Source: an uncultured Alphaproteobacteria bacterium
GTDB lineage: Bacteria; Pseudomonadota; Alphaproteobacteria; Rhodobacterales; Rhodobacteraceae
Reading direction: 5' to 3'
DNA: 64,000 nt
Assembly (NCBI GenBank): GCA_902530595.1
Contig: CACAAX010000002.1
Coordinates: forward strand, 1 to 64,000
How positions within the stretch are numbered: the first letter of the stretch is position 1; each line of letters opens with the position of its first letter. This document shows, piece after piece, positions 51,542 through 61,023 of the stretch. A program made the translations under genes and the position numbers. Under the pieces are notes generated by a model. That model saw only the letters and a list, made by a program, of their open reading frames with translations, did not search any database and had not been told where the DNA came from.

Positions 51542-51569
51542 TTGACCTTCTAAATTTTAGCGCTATAAA
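51542..51569 (+). promoter_or_regulatory. Promoter candidate for the rpsM-rpsK-rpoA-rplQ group
   Basis: TTGACC at 51542-51547 and TATAAA at 51564-51569 are separated by 16 bases. They lie in the 165-base gap between adk and rpsM, about 48 bases before the rpsM start. The gap is large relative to others in the ribosomal cluster, which supports an independent start here. Confidence 0.5.
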
Positions 51570-51617
51570 GGCATTCTGGATCGTTATTTAGTAAGAAAAA
51601 TTTAAGTGGAGAGTAGA

Positions 51618-51986
51618 ATGGCTAGAATAGCCGGGATAAATTTGCCGACGAACAAGAGAGTATTAATTGCCCTCACTTACATACACGGTATAGGCAAAGT
51701 GACTTCTAAAAGTATATGCGATGCTGCGGGGGTAAACGCATCAACAAGGGTCAACCAGCTTTCTGAGCAAGAAGTTGGTTCAATAAGACAGCAAATCGAT
51801 GGTAATGTAGTGGTAGAAGGTGATTTGAGAAGGGAAAGGACAATAAATATTAAGAGGCTTATGGATCTTGGATGTTACAGGGGCTTGAGGCATAGGAGAG
51901 GGTTACCTGTAAGAGGGCAAAGAACTCACACTAATGCTAGAACAAGAAAAGGACCAGCAAAAGCGATAGCTGGTAAGAAAAAATAG
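51618..51986 (+). CDS. rpsM: 30S ribosomal protein S13
   Basis: It has 122 residues from ATG 51618 ([26 protein letters not shown]). GGAG six bases before decides this over GTG 51606. The C-terminal tail with [20 protein letters not shown] contacts the P-site tRNA region. Confidence 0.98.
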   Translation: MARIAGINLPTNKRVLIALTYIHGIGKVTSKSICDAAGVNASTRVNQLSEQEVGSIRQQIDGNVVVEGDLRRERTINIKRLMDLGCYRGLRHRRGLPVRGQRTHTNARTRKGPAKAIAGKKK

Positions 51987-51998
51987 ACGGAAAATCAT

Positions 51999-52376
51999 AT
52001 GGTTAAGAAAAAGAAGAAAGAGAAGAAAAACATCACTACCGGAATTGCTCATATAAATTCCAGTTTCAATAATACCAAAGTACTAATTTCAGACGTGCAA
52101 GGAAACGCAATAGCGTGGTCTTCTAGTGGGACTATGGGTTTTAAAGGTTCAAGAAAGGCAACCCCATATGCTGCGCAGTTGGCAGCAGAGGACGCTGGAA
52201 AGAAGGCGCAGGAGCACGGTATGAAGTCTCTTGATGTACATGTTCAAGGTCCGGGCTCCGGTAGAGAGTCAGCACTGAGAGCACTGTCCGCTATTGGAAT
52301 GAACGTAACTTCAATCAGAGATGTTACGCCAATTGCACATAATGGATGTAGACCACCAAAACGACGACGTGTCTAA
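51999..52376 (+). CDS. rpsK: 30S ribosomal protein S11
   Basis: It has 125 residues. A lysine-rich N-terminus is followed by [24 protein letters not shown], then SAGTMGFKG-like [18 protein letters not shown], and it ends with the conserved [14 protein letters not shown]. Twelve bases after rpsM. Confidence 0.98.
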   Translation: MVKKKKKEKKNITTGIAHINSSFNNTKVLISDVQGNAIAWSSSGTMGFKGSRKATPYAAQLAAEDAGKKAQEHGMKSLDVHVQGPGSGRESALRALSAIGMNVTSIRDVTPIAHNGCRPPKRRRV

Positions 52377-52452
52377 AGACACATCGTAAATATTTCAACC
52401 TCGGGAACGCTTAGCTGTCACGGATCGAGCTAATGTAAGAATGGAGGACTAG

Positions 52453-53469
52453 ATGATCCACAAAAACTGGCATGAACTTATAAAACCTTCGGGTTTAAAT
52501 TTAGTAAACGACGAACAAAACCCAAATTCCGCGACTATTGTTGTTGAACCACTCGAAAGAGGGTTTGGGCTTACCTTAGGAAATGCTCTTAGAAGAACGC
52601 TGCTTTCCTCTCTTCAAGGAGCTTCAATAACTGCAGTAAAGATAAATAGTGTTTTACATGAATTTTCTTCAATACCAGGCGTAAGAGAGGATGTTACGGA
52701 TATAGTTTTAAATTTAAAGGCTATTGCAGTAGGTATGGAAGTAGAAGGTCCAAAGAAATTAACGTTAAAAGAACTAGGTCCTAAGGCTGTTACCGCCGGA
52801 GATATCGTTGAGACAAATGGAATAAGCATTCTGAACAAAGATGCTATGATTTGTCAGCTAGATGAAGGTGGATCTCTTGATATGGAACTTACGGTTGACA
52901 CGGGTAAAGGATACGTGCCGGGCGATAAACACAAGGATGAAGACTTGGCTATAGGTTTGATATCTGTGGACGCTATGTTTTCTCCCGTGAAAAAAGTGTC
53001 ATACAAGGTGGACTCTACGCGTGAAGGGCAAGTTCTTGACTATGATAAACTCTCGCTATCTATAGAGACTGATGGGTCAGTGAGTCCGGAGGATGCAATA
53101 GCTTTTGCTGCTCGAATATTACAAGATCAGCTTACTGTTTTTGTAAATTTTGAGGAGCCTCAAGCTGAAGAAATTGCCAGTGAGGAAGATGAACTGGCTT
53201 TTAATCCACTGCTATTGAAAAAAGTTGAAGAACTTGAGCTATCAGTAAGGTCGGCAAATTGCTTAAAGAATGATAATATTGTCTACATTGGTGACTTAAT
53301 TTTAAAAACGGAATCAGAAATGTTAAGAACCCCTAACTTTGGTCGAAAATCTCTTAACGAAATTAAGGAAGTTCTTACTTCAATGGGGTTGCATTTAGGT
53401 ATGGATGTTTCGGAGTGGCCACCTGAAAATATTGAAGAACTTGCAAAAAAACATGAAGATCAATATTAA
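52453..53469 (+). CDS. rpoA: RNA polymerase alpha subunit
   Basis: It has 338 residues. The N-terminal dimerisation domain has [24 protein letters not shown]. The C-terminal domain, which contacts UP elements and activators, has [21 protein letters not shown] and [24 protein letters not shown]. Standard position after rpsK. The 76-base gap before it contains GGAGG near the start. Confidence 0.99.
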   Translation: MIHKNWHELIKPSGLNLVNDEQNPNSATIVVEPLERGFGLTLGNALRRTLLSSLQGASITAVKINSVLHEFSSIPGVREDVTDIVLNLKAIAVGMEVEGPKKLTLKELGPKAVTAGDIVETNGISILNKDAMICQLDEGGSLDMELTVDTGKGYVPGDKHKDEDLAIGLISVDAMFSPVKKVSYKVDSTREGQVLDYDKLSLSIETDGSVSPEDAIAFAARILQDQLTVFVNFEEPQAEEIASEEDELAFNPLLLKKVEELELSVRSANCLKNDNIVYIGDLILKTESEMLRTPNFGRKSLNEIKEVLTSMGLHLGMDVSEWPPENIEELAKKHEDQY

Positions 53470-53491
53470 ATAACTATATGAGAGATGCACT

Positions 53492-53926
53492 ATGAGACAT
53501 TCGCATGGTTACAGAAAGTTAAACAGAACGCATGAACACAGGGCAGCTATGTTTGCTAATATGGCTTGTAGCTTAATTGAACACGAGCAAATCAAAACAA
53601 CCCTCCCTAAAGCAAAAGAACTGAAGCCGATTGTAGAAAAGTTAATTACTCTTGCGAAGAAAGGCAATTTGCATTCTAGAAGAATTTTAATCTCTAGGAT
53701 TAAACAGCAAGAGGCAGTAAGAAAATTGTTTGATGTTCTAGCATCACGTTATAAAGATCGGAATGGAGGCTGTGTAAGAGTTCTAAAGGCTGGTCAAAGG
53801 TATGGGGACATGGCGGATATGGCCATAATTGAGCTTGTAGATAGAGACGAAAATGCCAAAGGCGCAGGTGACCGAAAACGGGTAGAAGAACAGGAAAGTG
53901 CCGACGCTACTGACAATAGAGAGTAA
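53492..53926 (+). CDS. rplQ: 50S ribosomal protein L17
   Basis: It has 144 residues. It begins [24 protein letters not shown] and has [21 protein letters not shown] and [20 protein letters not shown] stretches (here [16 protein letters not shown]). It ends with a polar tail of about 20 residues. Last gene of the ribosomal cluster. Confidence 0.97.
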   Translation: MRHSHGYRKLNRTHEHRAAMFANMACSLIEHEQIKTTLPKAKELKPIVEKLITLAKKGNLHSRRILISRIKQQEAVRKLFDVLASRYKDRNGGCVRVLKAGQRYGDMADMAIIELVDRDENAKGAGDRKRVEEQESADATDNRE

Positions 53927-53940
53927 TTAATTGCTTATTG

Positions 53941-54924
53941 ATGGCTGATAGCCGGGACATAATTGTTGAAGAAGATGAAGTCGATTGCAGGCTAAGCACC
54001 TGGATTAAAAGGAATGATAGGCGGCTAAACTTTAACTTGGTGAACACGCTCTGCAGAAAAGGCTTGATTAAAGTCAACGGCATTAAGACAAAGGCGTCCT
54101 ACAGACTCGCAATAGGCGACGTAATTACGATACCTAATCCTTCATTAAGTGTCACTGATGATGGATCAACCCCAAAAATTGACTCCAAGTTGGCTAAGCT
54201 ATTACTTGAGGCAATAATTTTAAAGGATGAGCATCTCATTGCTATAAACAAACCAGAGGGTTTAGCCTCACAAGGAGGCAGTAGTCAGGGAACGCGTCAT
54301 GTAGATGCATATAGATCTACACTACAATTTGGTGCAAAGGATCCCCCAAGATTAATTCATAGGCTTGATAAGGAAACCTCTGGTATTTTATTGCTAGCTA
54401 GAGACGTTAAGACGGCAGGCGCTTTTGCTAATCTATTCAGGGCTAAAGAGGTTGAGAAGGTATATTGGGCACTTGTTGAAGGGGTACCAAAAAGAGAAAA
54501 AGGTATATTGGAAAGCTATATCGGAGACGTAGATATTTGGAAGCCCAGTATTAATCTAGGACTTATAGAGAAAAAAAAAAGAGCACAGTATAATGCTAAT
54601 AAAAAAAAAGCCCTCACTTTCTATAAAGTTATAGAAAAAATAGGGTCAAAATATGCGTGGCTAGAATTAAAGCCTGCTACTGGTCGAACTCATCAGTTGA
54701 GAATCCATTGTGCTGAGTTAGGAAATTCCATCGTAGGAGATAGAAAATATAAAAGTGGTGAAGATAAGAATTCTCAAGACCTTCCATATAGCTTCAAAAA
54801 GCTCTTTCTGCATGCAAGGTGCGTTAATTTCGTGCATCCAATATCAAAAAAGATAACAAAAATTGAAGCACCATTGCCTAGGCATATGGGTCTAGTTTGG
54901 AAACATTTTGGTTGGAAAATTTGA
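53941..54924 (+). CDS. rluC: RluC/RluD-family 23S rRNA pseudouridine synthase
   Basis: It has 327 residues. An N-terminal S4 RNA-binding domain (DCRLSTWIKRN, then LCRKGLIKVNG) is followed by the catalytic domain with INKPEGLASQGG and the active-site aspartate in HRLDKETSGILL. GRTHQLRIHCAELG and GDRKY are also present. It most resembles the alphaproteobacterial RluC group, but RluC and RluD are hard to separate by eye. ATG 53941 is adjacent to TTG 53938; no strong binding site is seen. Confidence 0.9.
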   Translation: MADSRDIIVEEDEVDCRLSTWIKRNDRRLNFNLVNTLCRKGLIKVNGIKTKASYRLAIGDVITIPNPSLSVTDDGSTPKIDSKLAKLLLEAIILKDEHLIAINKPEGLASQGGSSQGTRHVDAYRSTLQFGAKDPPRLIHRLDKETSGILLLARDVKTAGAFANLFRAKEVEKVYWALVEGVPKREKGILESYIGDVDIWKPSINLGLIEKKKRAQYNANKKKALTFYKVIEKIGSKYAWLELKPATGRTHQLRIHCAELGNSIVGDRKYKSGEDKNSQDLPYSFKKLFLHARCVNFVHPISKKITKIEAPLPRHMGLVWKHFGWKI

Positions 54925-54955
54925 TAAACAATTAAAGGTTCAGAACTAAATACCT

Positions 54956-55657
54956 ATGATAATTAGTAAAGATAAATACTGGAAAAGCGTTAGAAAAGAG
55001 GAGCAGAGTAAAAACTTGTTCCTCATTTACTTAGATGAGGTATGCCTCAAGTCAGATAAAGGCCATAAATTAAAGCTGTCTGAACAATTAGCTAACGAGG
55101 TTATAAGGGAGTGGAGTGCAAATGGAAAACTTAGTGCTATTAAAAATAGTTTCTTTACTAAATTTTGCTTTTCAGCGACGGATATTACAAAAAAAGAGAG
55201 GGAAGCTGTTTTTGGTCGTTTGGTGGAATATGGCAACTGTGATCCGATTTGTTATATCGCAAGTGAACCAACAAAACTACATTTGAAGCAAGAAAATCTC
55301 TATGTTCCCTTGATAGAATGGGCTGAAAAATTTTTCTCAATAAAATTGAATATAGGAACAGGACTTCTTTTCATAGAGCAGCCACCCTTAAATGCTAACA
55401 TAATTAAAAAATACTTAGAAGAGCTTGATAATTTTCATTTAACTGCAATACATGAGCTGACTAAAAGCCTAGGATCTTTTTTTACTTGTCTAGCGCTTTA
55501 TAAAAACGTAGTAAGTCCAGAACTTGCCTGGGAAGTCGCTAATGTTGAAGATAACTTTAGAATTGAAGTCTGGGGTGAAGTTGAAGAAGAAAAGCAGAAA
55601 AAAAATGTAGATTTTGATCATTTCAAAGATCTGACAAAAATACTTCAAATGATCTAG
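54956..55657 (+). CDS. ATP12-family F1-ATPase assembly chaperone
   Basis: This 233-residue protein matches the ATP12 family, whose mitochondrial member binds the F1 alpha subunit during ATP synthase assembly. It begins KDKYWKSVRKEEQ and has LYVPLIEWAEKFFSIKLNIGTGLLFIEQP, which corresponds to the W.P...W....G..L....G....Q core. LTKSLGSFFTCLALYK, ELAWEVANVEDNF and WGEVEEE follow. The family aspartates/glutamates near the end are kept. It lies 31 bases after rluC, as in relatives. Role by family inference. Confidence 0.88.
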   Translation: MIISKDKYWKSVRKEEQSKNLFLIYLDEVCLKSDKGHKLKLSEQLANEVIREWSANGKLSAIKNSFFTKFCFSATDITKKEREAVFGRLVEYGNCDPICYIASEPTKLHLKQENLYVPLIEWAEKFFSIKLNIGTGLLFIEQPPLNANIIKKYLEELDNFHLTAIHELTKSLGSFFTCLALYKNVVSPELAWEVANVEDNFRIEVWGEVEEEKQKKNVDFDHFKDLTKILQMI

Positions 55658-55824
55658 TTGGGGCTGCAAGAATCATGGTTGATTGAAGAATCAGTGTTTG
55701 AGAAGAATTGTATAAAAAAAAAAGATGAAATGCCCTTTAATTAACTGATTTTAATGAATTTTTTCTATATGAATAATTAAAAGTGGAAAAAAACGTGAGA
55801 ATGTTTAAAATTACGGTCTTTAAA

Positions 55825-55867
55825 GTGTGTATGAGTTTTTTATATACACACGCAAGTTTCGAAACTT
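55825..55867 (+). promoter_or_regulatory. Two palindromic elements upstream of aapJ
   Basis: GTGTGTAT (55825-55832) and ATACACAC (55844-55851) form a perfect eight-base inverted repeat with an 11-base T-rich loop. Two bases on lies the perfect 14-base palindrome AAGTTTCGAAACTT (55854-55867). Both sit 26-68 bases before the aapJ start in a 235-base intergenic region. They could be operators or 5' UTR structure. The rest of that region (55658-55824) is A/T-rich with nothing else recognised. Confidence 0.5.
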
Positions 55868-55892
55868 AAATTAGGTTAAAGAAGGAAAAAAT

Positions 55893-56906
55893 ATGAAGAA
55901 ACTATTTTTGGGAGTGCTCACAGCGTTGGCTATGGCTGCTGGTGGTACTTTTGCTGGAACATTAGATGATGTGAAGGCACGCGGAAATTTATTATGTGGT
56001 GTATCCACGGGTGCGCCTGGTTTTGCTACTGTCGATGATAGCGGTAAAGATGTTGGGTTTGACGTGGACTACTGCCGAGCTCTAGCAGCTGCGATTTTTG
56101 GTGATCCAATGGCTGTGAAATTTGTCGGTTTGACCTCTGCAGTAAGATTTACAGCATTGGCAGCAGGAGAAGTTGACATACTTGCTAGAAACACAACATG
56201 GACATACAGCAGAGATACCGACCTGAAGCAGACATTTTTAGGTGTAAACTATTATGATGGTCAAGGCTTCATGGTTAAGAAAGAACTAGGTGTTAAGTCT
56301 ACAACAGAATTAGACGGTGCGACCGTATGTATTCAAGTTGGAACAACAACAGAACTTAACCTTGCTGACTACTTCAAGGAAAATGGTATGAGCTACGAGC
56401 CTGTGCCAACTGCTGATAACGCTGAATCTCAACAGCAATATCTTGCTGGAGCGTGTGATACATACACAACCGATGCCTCCGCATTACACGGTACAAGAGT
56501 AAACCTTGAAAACCCTGATGACCACCTCGTTCTGCCTGAAATCATTTCAAAAGAGCCACTTGGACCTCTTGTGAGACACGGCGATGATAATTGGGCTGAC
56601 ATAGGACGTTGGGTGCTAAATGCGCTAGTTATTGCTGAAGAAAAGGGAATAACAAAGGGTAATATCGATAGTTGGAAAGATACTAAAGACGCCGAGATCC
56701 ATAGACTTCTTGGAACCGGTGATGATGATATTCTAGCTATGGTAGGACTTCCTAAGAACGCTATGTACAATGCGATTAAAGCGGGTGGAAACTACGGCGA
56801 AATCTTTGAAAATAATCTAGGTGCTACAAGCGGTATTAACATCGAAAGAGGTGTGAATGCGTCTTGGACTAAGGGTGGTATTCTTTATTCACCTCCGTTT
56901 AGATGA
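55893..56906 (+). CDS. aapJ: General L-amino acid ABC transporter, substrate-binding protein
   Basis: This periplasmic binding protein has 337 residues. The signal peptide is MKKLFLGVLTALAMAAGGTFA (residues 1-21), followed by TLDDVKARGNLLCGVSTGAPGFA, typical of AapJ/BztA. The fold continues with FDVDYCRALAAAIFGD, GATVCIQVGTTTELNL and the C-terminal GGILYSPPFR. A strong AAGAAGG site precedes ATG 55893. It feeds AapQM/AapP encoded just downstream and is separated from them by a terminator. Confidence 0.96.
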   Translation: MKKLFLGVLTALAMAAGGTFAGTLDDVKARGNLLCGVSTGAPGFATVDDSGKDVGFDVDYCRALAAAIFGDPMAVKFVGLTSAVRFTALAAGEVDILARNTTWTYSRDTDLKQTFLGVNYYDGQGFMVKKELGVKSTTELDGATVCIQVGTTTELNLADYFKENGMSYEPVPTADNAESQQQYLAGACDTYTTDASALHGTRVNLENPDDHLVLPEIISKEPLGPLVRHGDDNWADIGRWVLNALVIAEEKGITKGNIDSWKDTKDAEIHRLLGTGDDDILAMVGLPKNAMYNAIKAGGNYGEIFENNLGATSGINIERGVNASWTKGGILYSPPFR

Positions 56907-56923
56907 TTTGAAAACCTATTCAA

Positions 56924-56952
56924 AAAAAGGGGCGTCTTGAACGCCCCTTTTT
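56924..56952 (+). terminator. Strong intrinsic terminator after aapJ
   Basis: AAAAAGGGGCGT pairs perfectly over 12 bases with ACGCCCCTTTTT across the five-base loop CTTGA, and the T tract forms the 3' arm. It is the most convincing terminator in the window. Because the stem is flanked by A on one side and T on the other, it could act in both directions. Confidence 0.9.
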
Positions 56953-57003
56953 CATTTACAAAAATAAGTGAATTTTTACTAAACCTACATGTTGCAGGTC
57001 TTA

Positions 57004-57032
57004 TTGATTTATATTACCTCTGTAGATAAAAT
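57004..57032 (+). promoter_or_regulatory. Promoter candidate for aapQMP
   Basis: TTGATT at 57004-57009 and TAAAAT at 57027-57032 are separated by 17 bases. They lie between the aapJ terminator and aapQ, about 38 bases before the aapQ start. An independent start here would let the permease/ATPase genes be expressed at a different level from the binding protein. Confidence 0.45.
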
Positions 57033-57070
57033 TTTATAGATTATAGTCAGATGTAAATTATGGAACTAAT

Positions 57071-58288
57071 ATGAGCTCACCAACTCTTCCACCATCAGAA
57101 AGCTTTAAATTTAGTATGTTGCTAAGTGACACACGTTATAGAGGAATGTCGCTACAAGTAATCACGTTTATAATATTTATGGCTGTATTTTTCTGGCTAG
57201 TCGATAATACTATTAAAAACTTAGCCTTGCTTGATAAAGATGTGAGCTTTAATTTTCTATGGCTAAGAGCCGGATACGACATTAACCAACGATTAATACC
57301 TTACACTAGCGATAGTACACACGGAATGGCAGCTTTAGTTGGCATTCTTAATACTCTACTGGTTGCATTTGTAGGGTGCATAATTGCTACAGTTCTCGGG
57401 CTTTTTGTTGGTATTCTACGCCTCTCAAAAAATTGGATTGTGGCAAAGCTTATGTCTGCCTACATAGAAGGTTTCAGAAATGTCCCAGTACTCCTTTGGA
57501 TTGTGATGGTTTTTGCTTTGCTTACGGAATTTACCCCCGCTCCAAGGGCTTTCAAAGGTGCTGAACCCGAAGCTACGATGTTATTTTTTGAGAGTGTTGC
57601 GATAACAAATCGAGGAACGTATTTTCCAGCACCAGTTTTGGCCGAAGGAGCCTACTGGTTACTGCTGTGCTTTGGTCTTTCGATTGTTGCCGTTATTTAT
57701 TTTATTCGATACGCAAATAAACAGAAAAAAGATACTGGAAAAAGCTTACCTACATTTTGGATTAGTGTAGCAGTAATTATTTTTCCGACATTAATACTTT
57801 TTTTTGCAATGGGCCAGCCAGTGTCACTCGAGTATCCTTATCTCAAAGGGTTTAATTTTAAAGACGGAATACACCTTCGAAACTCATTTCTTGCATTGAC
57901 CTTAGCATTAGCCTTCTATACCTCTGCGTTTATTGCTGAGATAGTAAGAGCAGGTATTATGGCAGTTTCCAAAGGCCAATCTGAGGCAGCAGCATCTCTG
58001 GGTTTGAGACCTAACAAAATAATGAGCCTTATAATCCTTCCACAGGCTTTGAGGATTATTGTTCCTCCTCTTATCTCAAATTATCTAAATTTAACTAAAA
58101 ATTCATCTCTCGCTATCGCAGTAGGATACATGGACGTTAGAGGAACTCTAGGAGGAATTACTCTTAATCAGACTGGAAGAGAGTTGGAGTCAATGCTTTT
58201 GCTTATGGGTTTTTATCTTGCAGTATCATTGTTAATTTCTTCGTTTATCAATTACTTCAATCGGTCTTTTCAAATAGTGGTGCGATGA
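57071..58288 (+). CDS. aapQ: General L-amino acid ABC transporter permease AapQ
   Basis: This inner-membrane permease has 405 residues, the long AapQ/BztB type with extra membrane segments before the core domain. Core features are VLLWIVMVFALL near FRNVPVLLW and the EAA loop EAAASLGLRPNKIMSLIILPQALR that contacts AapP. No clear Shine-Dalgarno sequence precedes ATG 57071. It overlaps aapM by four bases. Confidence 0.95.
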   Translation: MSSPTLPPSESFKFSMLLSDTRYRGMSLQVITFIIFMAVFFWLVDNTIKNLALLDKDVSFNFLWLRAGYDINQRLIPYTSDSTHGMAALVGILNTLLVAFVGCIIATVLGLFVGILRLSKNWIVAKLMSAYIEGFRNVPVLLWIVMVFALLTEFTPAPRAFKGAEPEATMLFFESVAITNRGTYFPAPVLAEGAYWLLLCFGLSIVAVIYFIRYANKQKKDTGKSLPTFWISVAVIIFPTLILFFAMGQPVSLEYPYLKGFNFKDGIHLRNSFLALTLALAFYTSAFIAEIVRAGIMAVSKGQSEAAASLGLRPNKIMSLIILPQALRIIVPPLISNYLNLTKNSSLAIAVGYMDVRGTLGGITLNQTGRELESMLLLMGFYLAVSLLISSFINYFNRSFQIVVR

Positions 58289-59568
58289 TGACTAAGATAG
58301 CTTTTGTAAGAAAAAAAGAAATACCTCCATCAGCGCCCCCAATAACAGAGGTTGGGCTTATTGGATGGTTAAGACAAAATTTATTTTCATCATGGCTAAA
58401 CTCGATACTCACAGTGTTGTCGGTATACTTTATAGTTGTAATATTATGGGATTTCATACCTTGGGCTTATGGAGGACACTGGAATACTAAATCGCTAAGA
58501 GAATGTCTAGATTTAGATCCAGATGTAGCTTGCTTTTCAGTACTTACAGCTAGATGGAAACAATTGCTTTTCGGACTTTATCCAGCTGAGGAGTATTGGA
58601 GGCCTACATTAACTTTTATCTTTTTGTTACTCGCAATCGTTCCTATATTATTTCCAAGGTTTTTTCGTTTTTTTTGGTTTTCAATAATTTATCCCGGATT
58701 AGCTGTATGGCTACTGTGGGGGGGATCGTTTTGGTCAATTAGTATAGTATATATTGGGTTAACTTTAGGAGCGTTGTTTTTTCTGAGTTTGATAAGACGG
58801 TATCTAAAAAACTATATGGTAGCAGCTATCCTTGCTTTCTTATTTACAGCTGTATTTCTTCTCTTTATCTCCAATCCGTTGGTAGGTCTTCTTAACGTTA
58901 TTTTGCCTATTAGTCTTCCCTTCGTTGAGTCTTTAAAGATGGGTGGATTTACTTTGTCTCTGATCGTAGGAGTTACAGGAATTGTTGCATCTTTCCCTAT
59001 TGGGATTTTATTAGCATTGGGTAGACAATCTAATTTACCAGTAATTAAGATGATTTGTGTAGGGTTCATCGAGTTTATACGGGGCGTACCCCTCATAACG
59101 TTGTTATTTGTTGCGTCCGTTTTACTAAACTACTTTTTACCTCCAGGAACCAACTTTGATATTGTGTTGAGAGTAGTAATTATGGTTACATTATTTTCCG
59201 CAGCTTATATGGCTGAGGTAATTCGAGGCGGGCTAGCGGGATTACCATTAGGTCAGCATGAAGCGTCAGCGTCGTTAGGACTGACTTACTGGCAATCACA
59301 ACGGCTTATAATAATGCCGCAGGCATTAAAAATATCCATTCCAGGTATTGTGAACACCTTTATTGGGTTGTTTAAAGATACAACTCTCGTATCCATAATA
59401 AGCCTAAGAGATCCGGTAGGGCTTGCGTCGACAATAAGAGCGGATCAAAAGTGGAATGGTATTTATTGGGAACTCTACGTCGCTATTGGATTGATGTTCT
59501 TTATTTTTTGTTGGGGTATGTCCCAGTACTCACAATATTTAGAAAGAAAATTAAAAACGGATAAATAG
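58285..59568 (+). CDS. aapM: General L-amino acid ABC transporter permease AapM
   Basis: This is the second permease of the AapQM heterodimer, 427 residues, with about eight to nine hydrophobic segments. The N-terminal PITEVGLIGWLRQNLFSSW is conserved in AapM. The permease core has FIRGVPLITLLF and the EAA loop EASASLGLTYWQSQRLIIMPQALK. Two adjacent ATG codons (58285, 58288) overlap the aapQ stop, implying coupled translation. Confidence 0.95.
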   Translation: MMTKIAFVRKKEIPPSAPPITEVGLIGWLRQNLFSSWLNSILTVLSVYFIVVILWDFIPWAYGGHWNTKSLRECLDLDPDVACFSVLTARWKQLLFGLYPAEEYWRPTLTFIFLLLAIVPILFPRFFRFFWFSIIYPGLAVWLLWGGSFWSISIVYIGLTLGALFFLSLIRRYLKNYMVAAILAFLFTAVFLLFISNPLVGLLNVILPISLPFVESLKMGGFTLSLIVGVTGIVASFPIGILLALGRQSNLPVIKMICVGFIEFIRGVPLITLLFVASVLLNYFLPPGTNFDIVLRVVIMVTLFSAAYMAEVIRGGLAGLPLGQHEASASLGLTYWQSQRLIIMPQALKISIPGIVNTFIGLFKDTTLVSIISLRDPVGLASTIRADQKWNGIYWELYVAIGLMFFIFCWGMSQYSQYLERKLKTDK

Positions 59569-59600
59569 AATTTTCTATTTAGGTTAGGAGTAAGATTGAT

Positions 59601-60365
59601 ATGGAAAAAACTAAGATAAACATAACAGATGAAGTAGCTATCCACATATCTGATATGAACAAGTGGTTTGGTAACTTCCACGTACTTAGGGATATTAATC
59701 TGGAAGTGAGAAGAGGTGAGAGAATTGTTGTCTGCGGACCATCTGGATCTGGTAAATCAACACTGATAAGATGCATTAATAGACTTGAAGAGCATCAAAA
59801 GGGAAGCATAATTGTTGACGGTACAGAGCTAACCACTGACCTAAAGAATATTGATAAGATTAGATCTGAAGTAGGTATGGTCTTTCAGCACTTTAATTTG
59901 TTCCCTCATTTGACAACTTTAGAAAATTGTACTCTAGCTCCTATGTGGGTTAGAGAAACTCCGGAAAAAGAAGCTACAGAGATCGCAATGGAAATGCTTG
60001 AAAAAGTGAAAATTCCTGAACAGGCTCATAAATACCCAGGTCAACTTTCTGGGGGACAACAACAAAGAGTAGCAATTGCTAGATCTCTATGCATGAAACC
60101 AAGAATAATGTTATTTGATGAAGTGACTTCCGCATTGGACCCTGAAATGATTAAAGAGGTGCTGGATACTATGATTCAGCTAGCTGAAGAAGGCATGACA
60201 ATGATATGTGTTACTCATGAGATGGGCTTTGCCAGGCAGGTTGCGGATAGAGTTATATTCATGGACGAAGGTCAGATTGTTGAACAAAACGAACCGGAAG
60301 AGTTCTTCAAAAACCCAAAGTCTGATCGAACAAAGCTGTTTTTGAGTCAGATATTAGGTCATTAA
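59601..60365 (+). CDS. aapP: General L-amino acid ABC transporter ATP-binding protein
   Basis: This ABC ATPase has 254 residues. Walker A is GPSGSGKST (46-54), the Q-loop is in [12 protein letters not shown], the signature is LSGGQ (149-153), and Walker B is [10 protein letters not shown] (171-180), with the switch histidine in CVTHEMGFA. It powers AapQM uptake of diverse L-amino acids. TTAGGAG lies about nine bases before the start at 59601. Its stop is one base from that of the convergent Fe-S protein gene. Confidence 0.96.
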   Translation: MEKTKINITDEVAIHISDMNKWFGNFHVLRDINLEVRRGERIVVCGPSGSGKSTLIRCINRLEEHQKGSIIVDGTELTTDLKNIDKIRSEVGMVFQHFNLFPHLTTLENCTLAPMWVRETPEKEATEIAMEMLEKVKIPEQAHKYPGQLSGGQQQRVAIARSLCMKPRIMLFDEVTSALDPEMIKEVLDTMIQLAEEGMTMICVTHEMGFARQVADRVIFMDEGQIVEQNEPEEFFKNPKSDRTKLFLSQILGH

Positions 60366-60366
60366 C

Positions 60367-61014
60367 CTAATCGCTTAGAAAAGCACGCATATGAAAATTT
60401 GATTGTTCCTTCAGTCTTAAATTCTGACCAGAGGGACAGGATCTTCTGACAAGGCAGCCGTTTCTACATTCTTGACCACTAGGTGTGTTCACATATTCCT
60501 TACATCGAATAACATCATAGCCGTCTTGGTTAAGTGCACTTACTGGACAAGCAGTGAGGCATGGTTTCTCACATGGGGTGCAGATATCTTTTGAGTTGTT
60601 GGGTGATTCAATATATTCATTTATACCGAGTGCCCCTCGAAATGAGATAAATAGGCCCTTCTCTTTATGTACTAAAAGGCGAACAGGAGATGATCTCATT
60701 GTTGAACATTTTTTAGCCCAATCAACAAATGGCTGAAAGGGTGCCTCAAAAGGAAAAAATGACCTCACACTTAATTTTATTGCAATTTCTTCTATGGTTT
60801 TTTTTGACCATCTATCAAGTGAGTTTTCTTTATTGTCTTTGTATTCCCCACTTTTTTTAAATAAGTCCCAAAAATAAGGCTCTTCTGGTCCTATTAGCAA
60901 AATGGTTTTCACTTGTGAACAAATATTATCAGACCCATCTGGGTTAAAATAGCCTACGATATCAAGGCTATTTTTATTCAGCATTCTTTGAATTGTCTGC
61001 AGGGTATCTGACAT
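60367..61014 (-). CDS. Putative 4Fe-4S ferredoxin-like protein
   Basis: It has 215 residues. The N-terminal half resembles the leading domain of QueG-like iron-sulfur proteins (VGYFNPDGSDN, FPFEAPFQPFVDWAKK). The C-terminal half has a cysteine motif CTPCEKPCLTACPVSAL typical of 4Fe-4S clusters, plus CKEYVN, CRNGCLVRRSCP. Such proteins are common and uncharacterised in Rhodobacteraceae. It lies ten bases downstream of argB. Electron-transfer role is inferred; no partner is obvious. Confidence 0.8.
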   Translation of the reverse strand: MSDTLQTIQRMLNKNSLDIVGYFNPDGSDNICSQVKTILLIGPEEPYFWDLFKKSGEYKDNKENSLDRWSKKTIEEIAIKLSVRSFFPFEAPFQPFVDWAKKCSTMRSSPVRLLVHKEKGLFISFRGALGINEYIESPNNSKDICTPCEKPCLTACPVSALNQDGYDVIRCKEYVNTPSGQECRNGCLVRRSCPSGQNLRLKEQSNFHMRAFLSD

Positions 61015-61023
61015 CCCTAAAGA

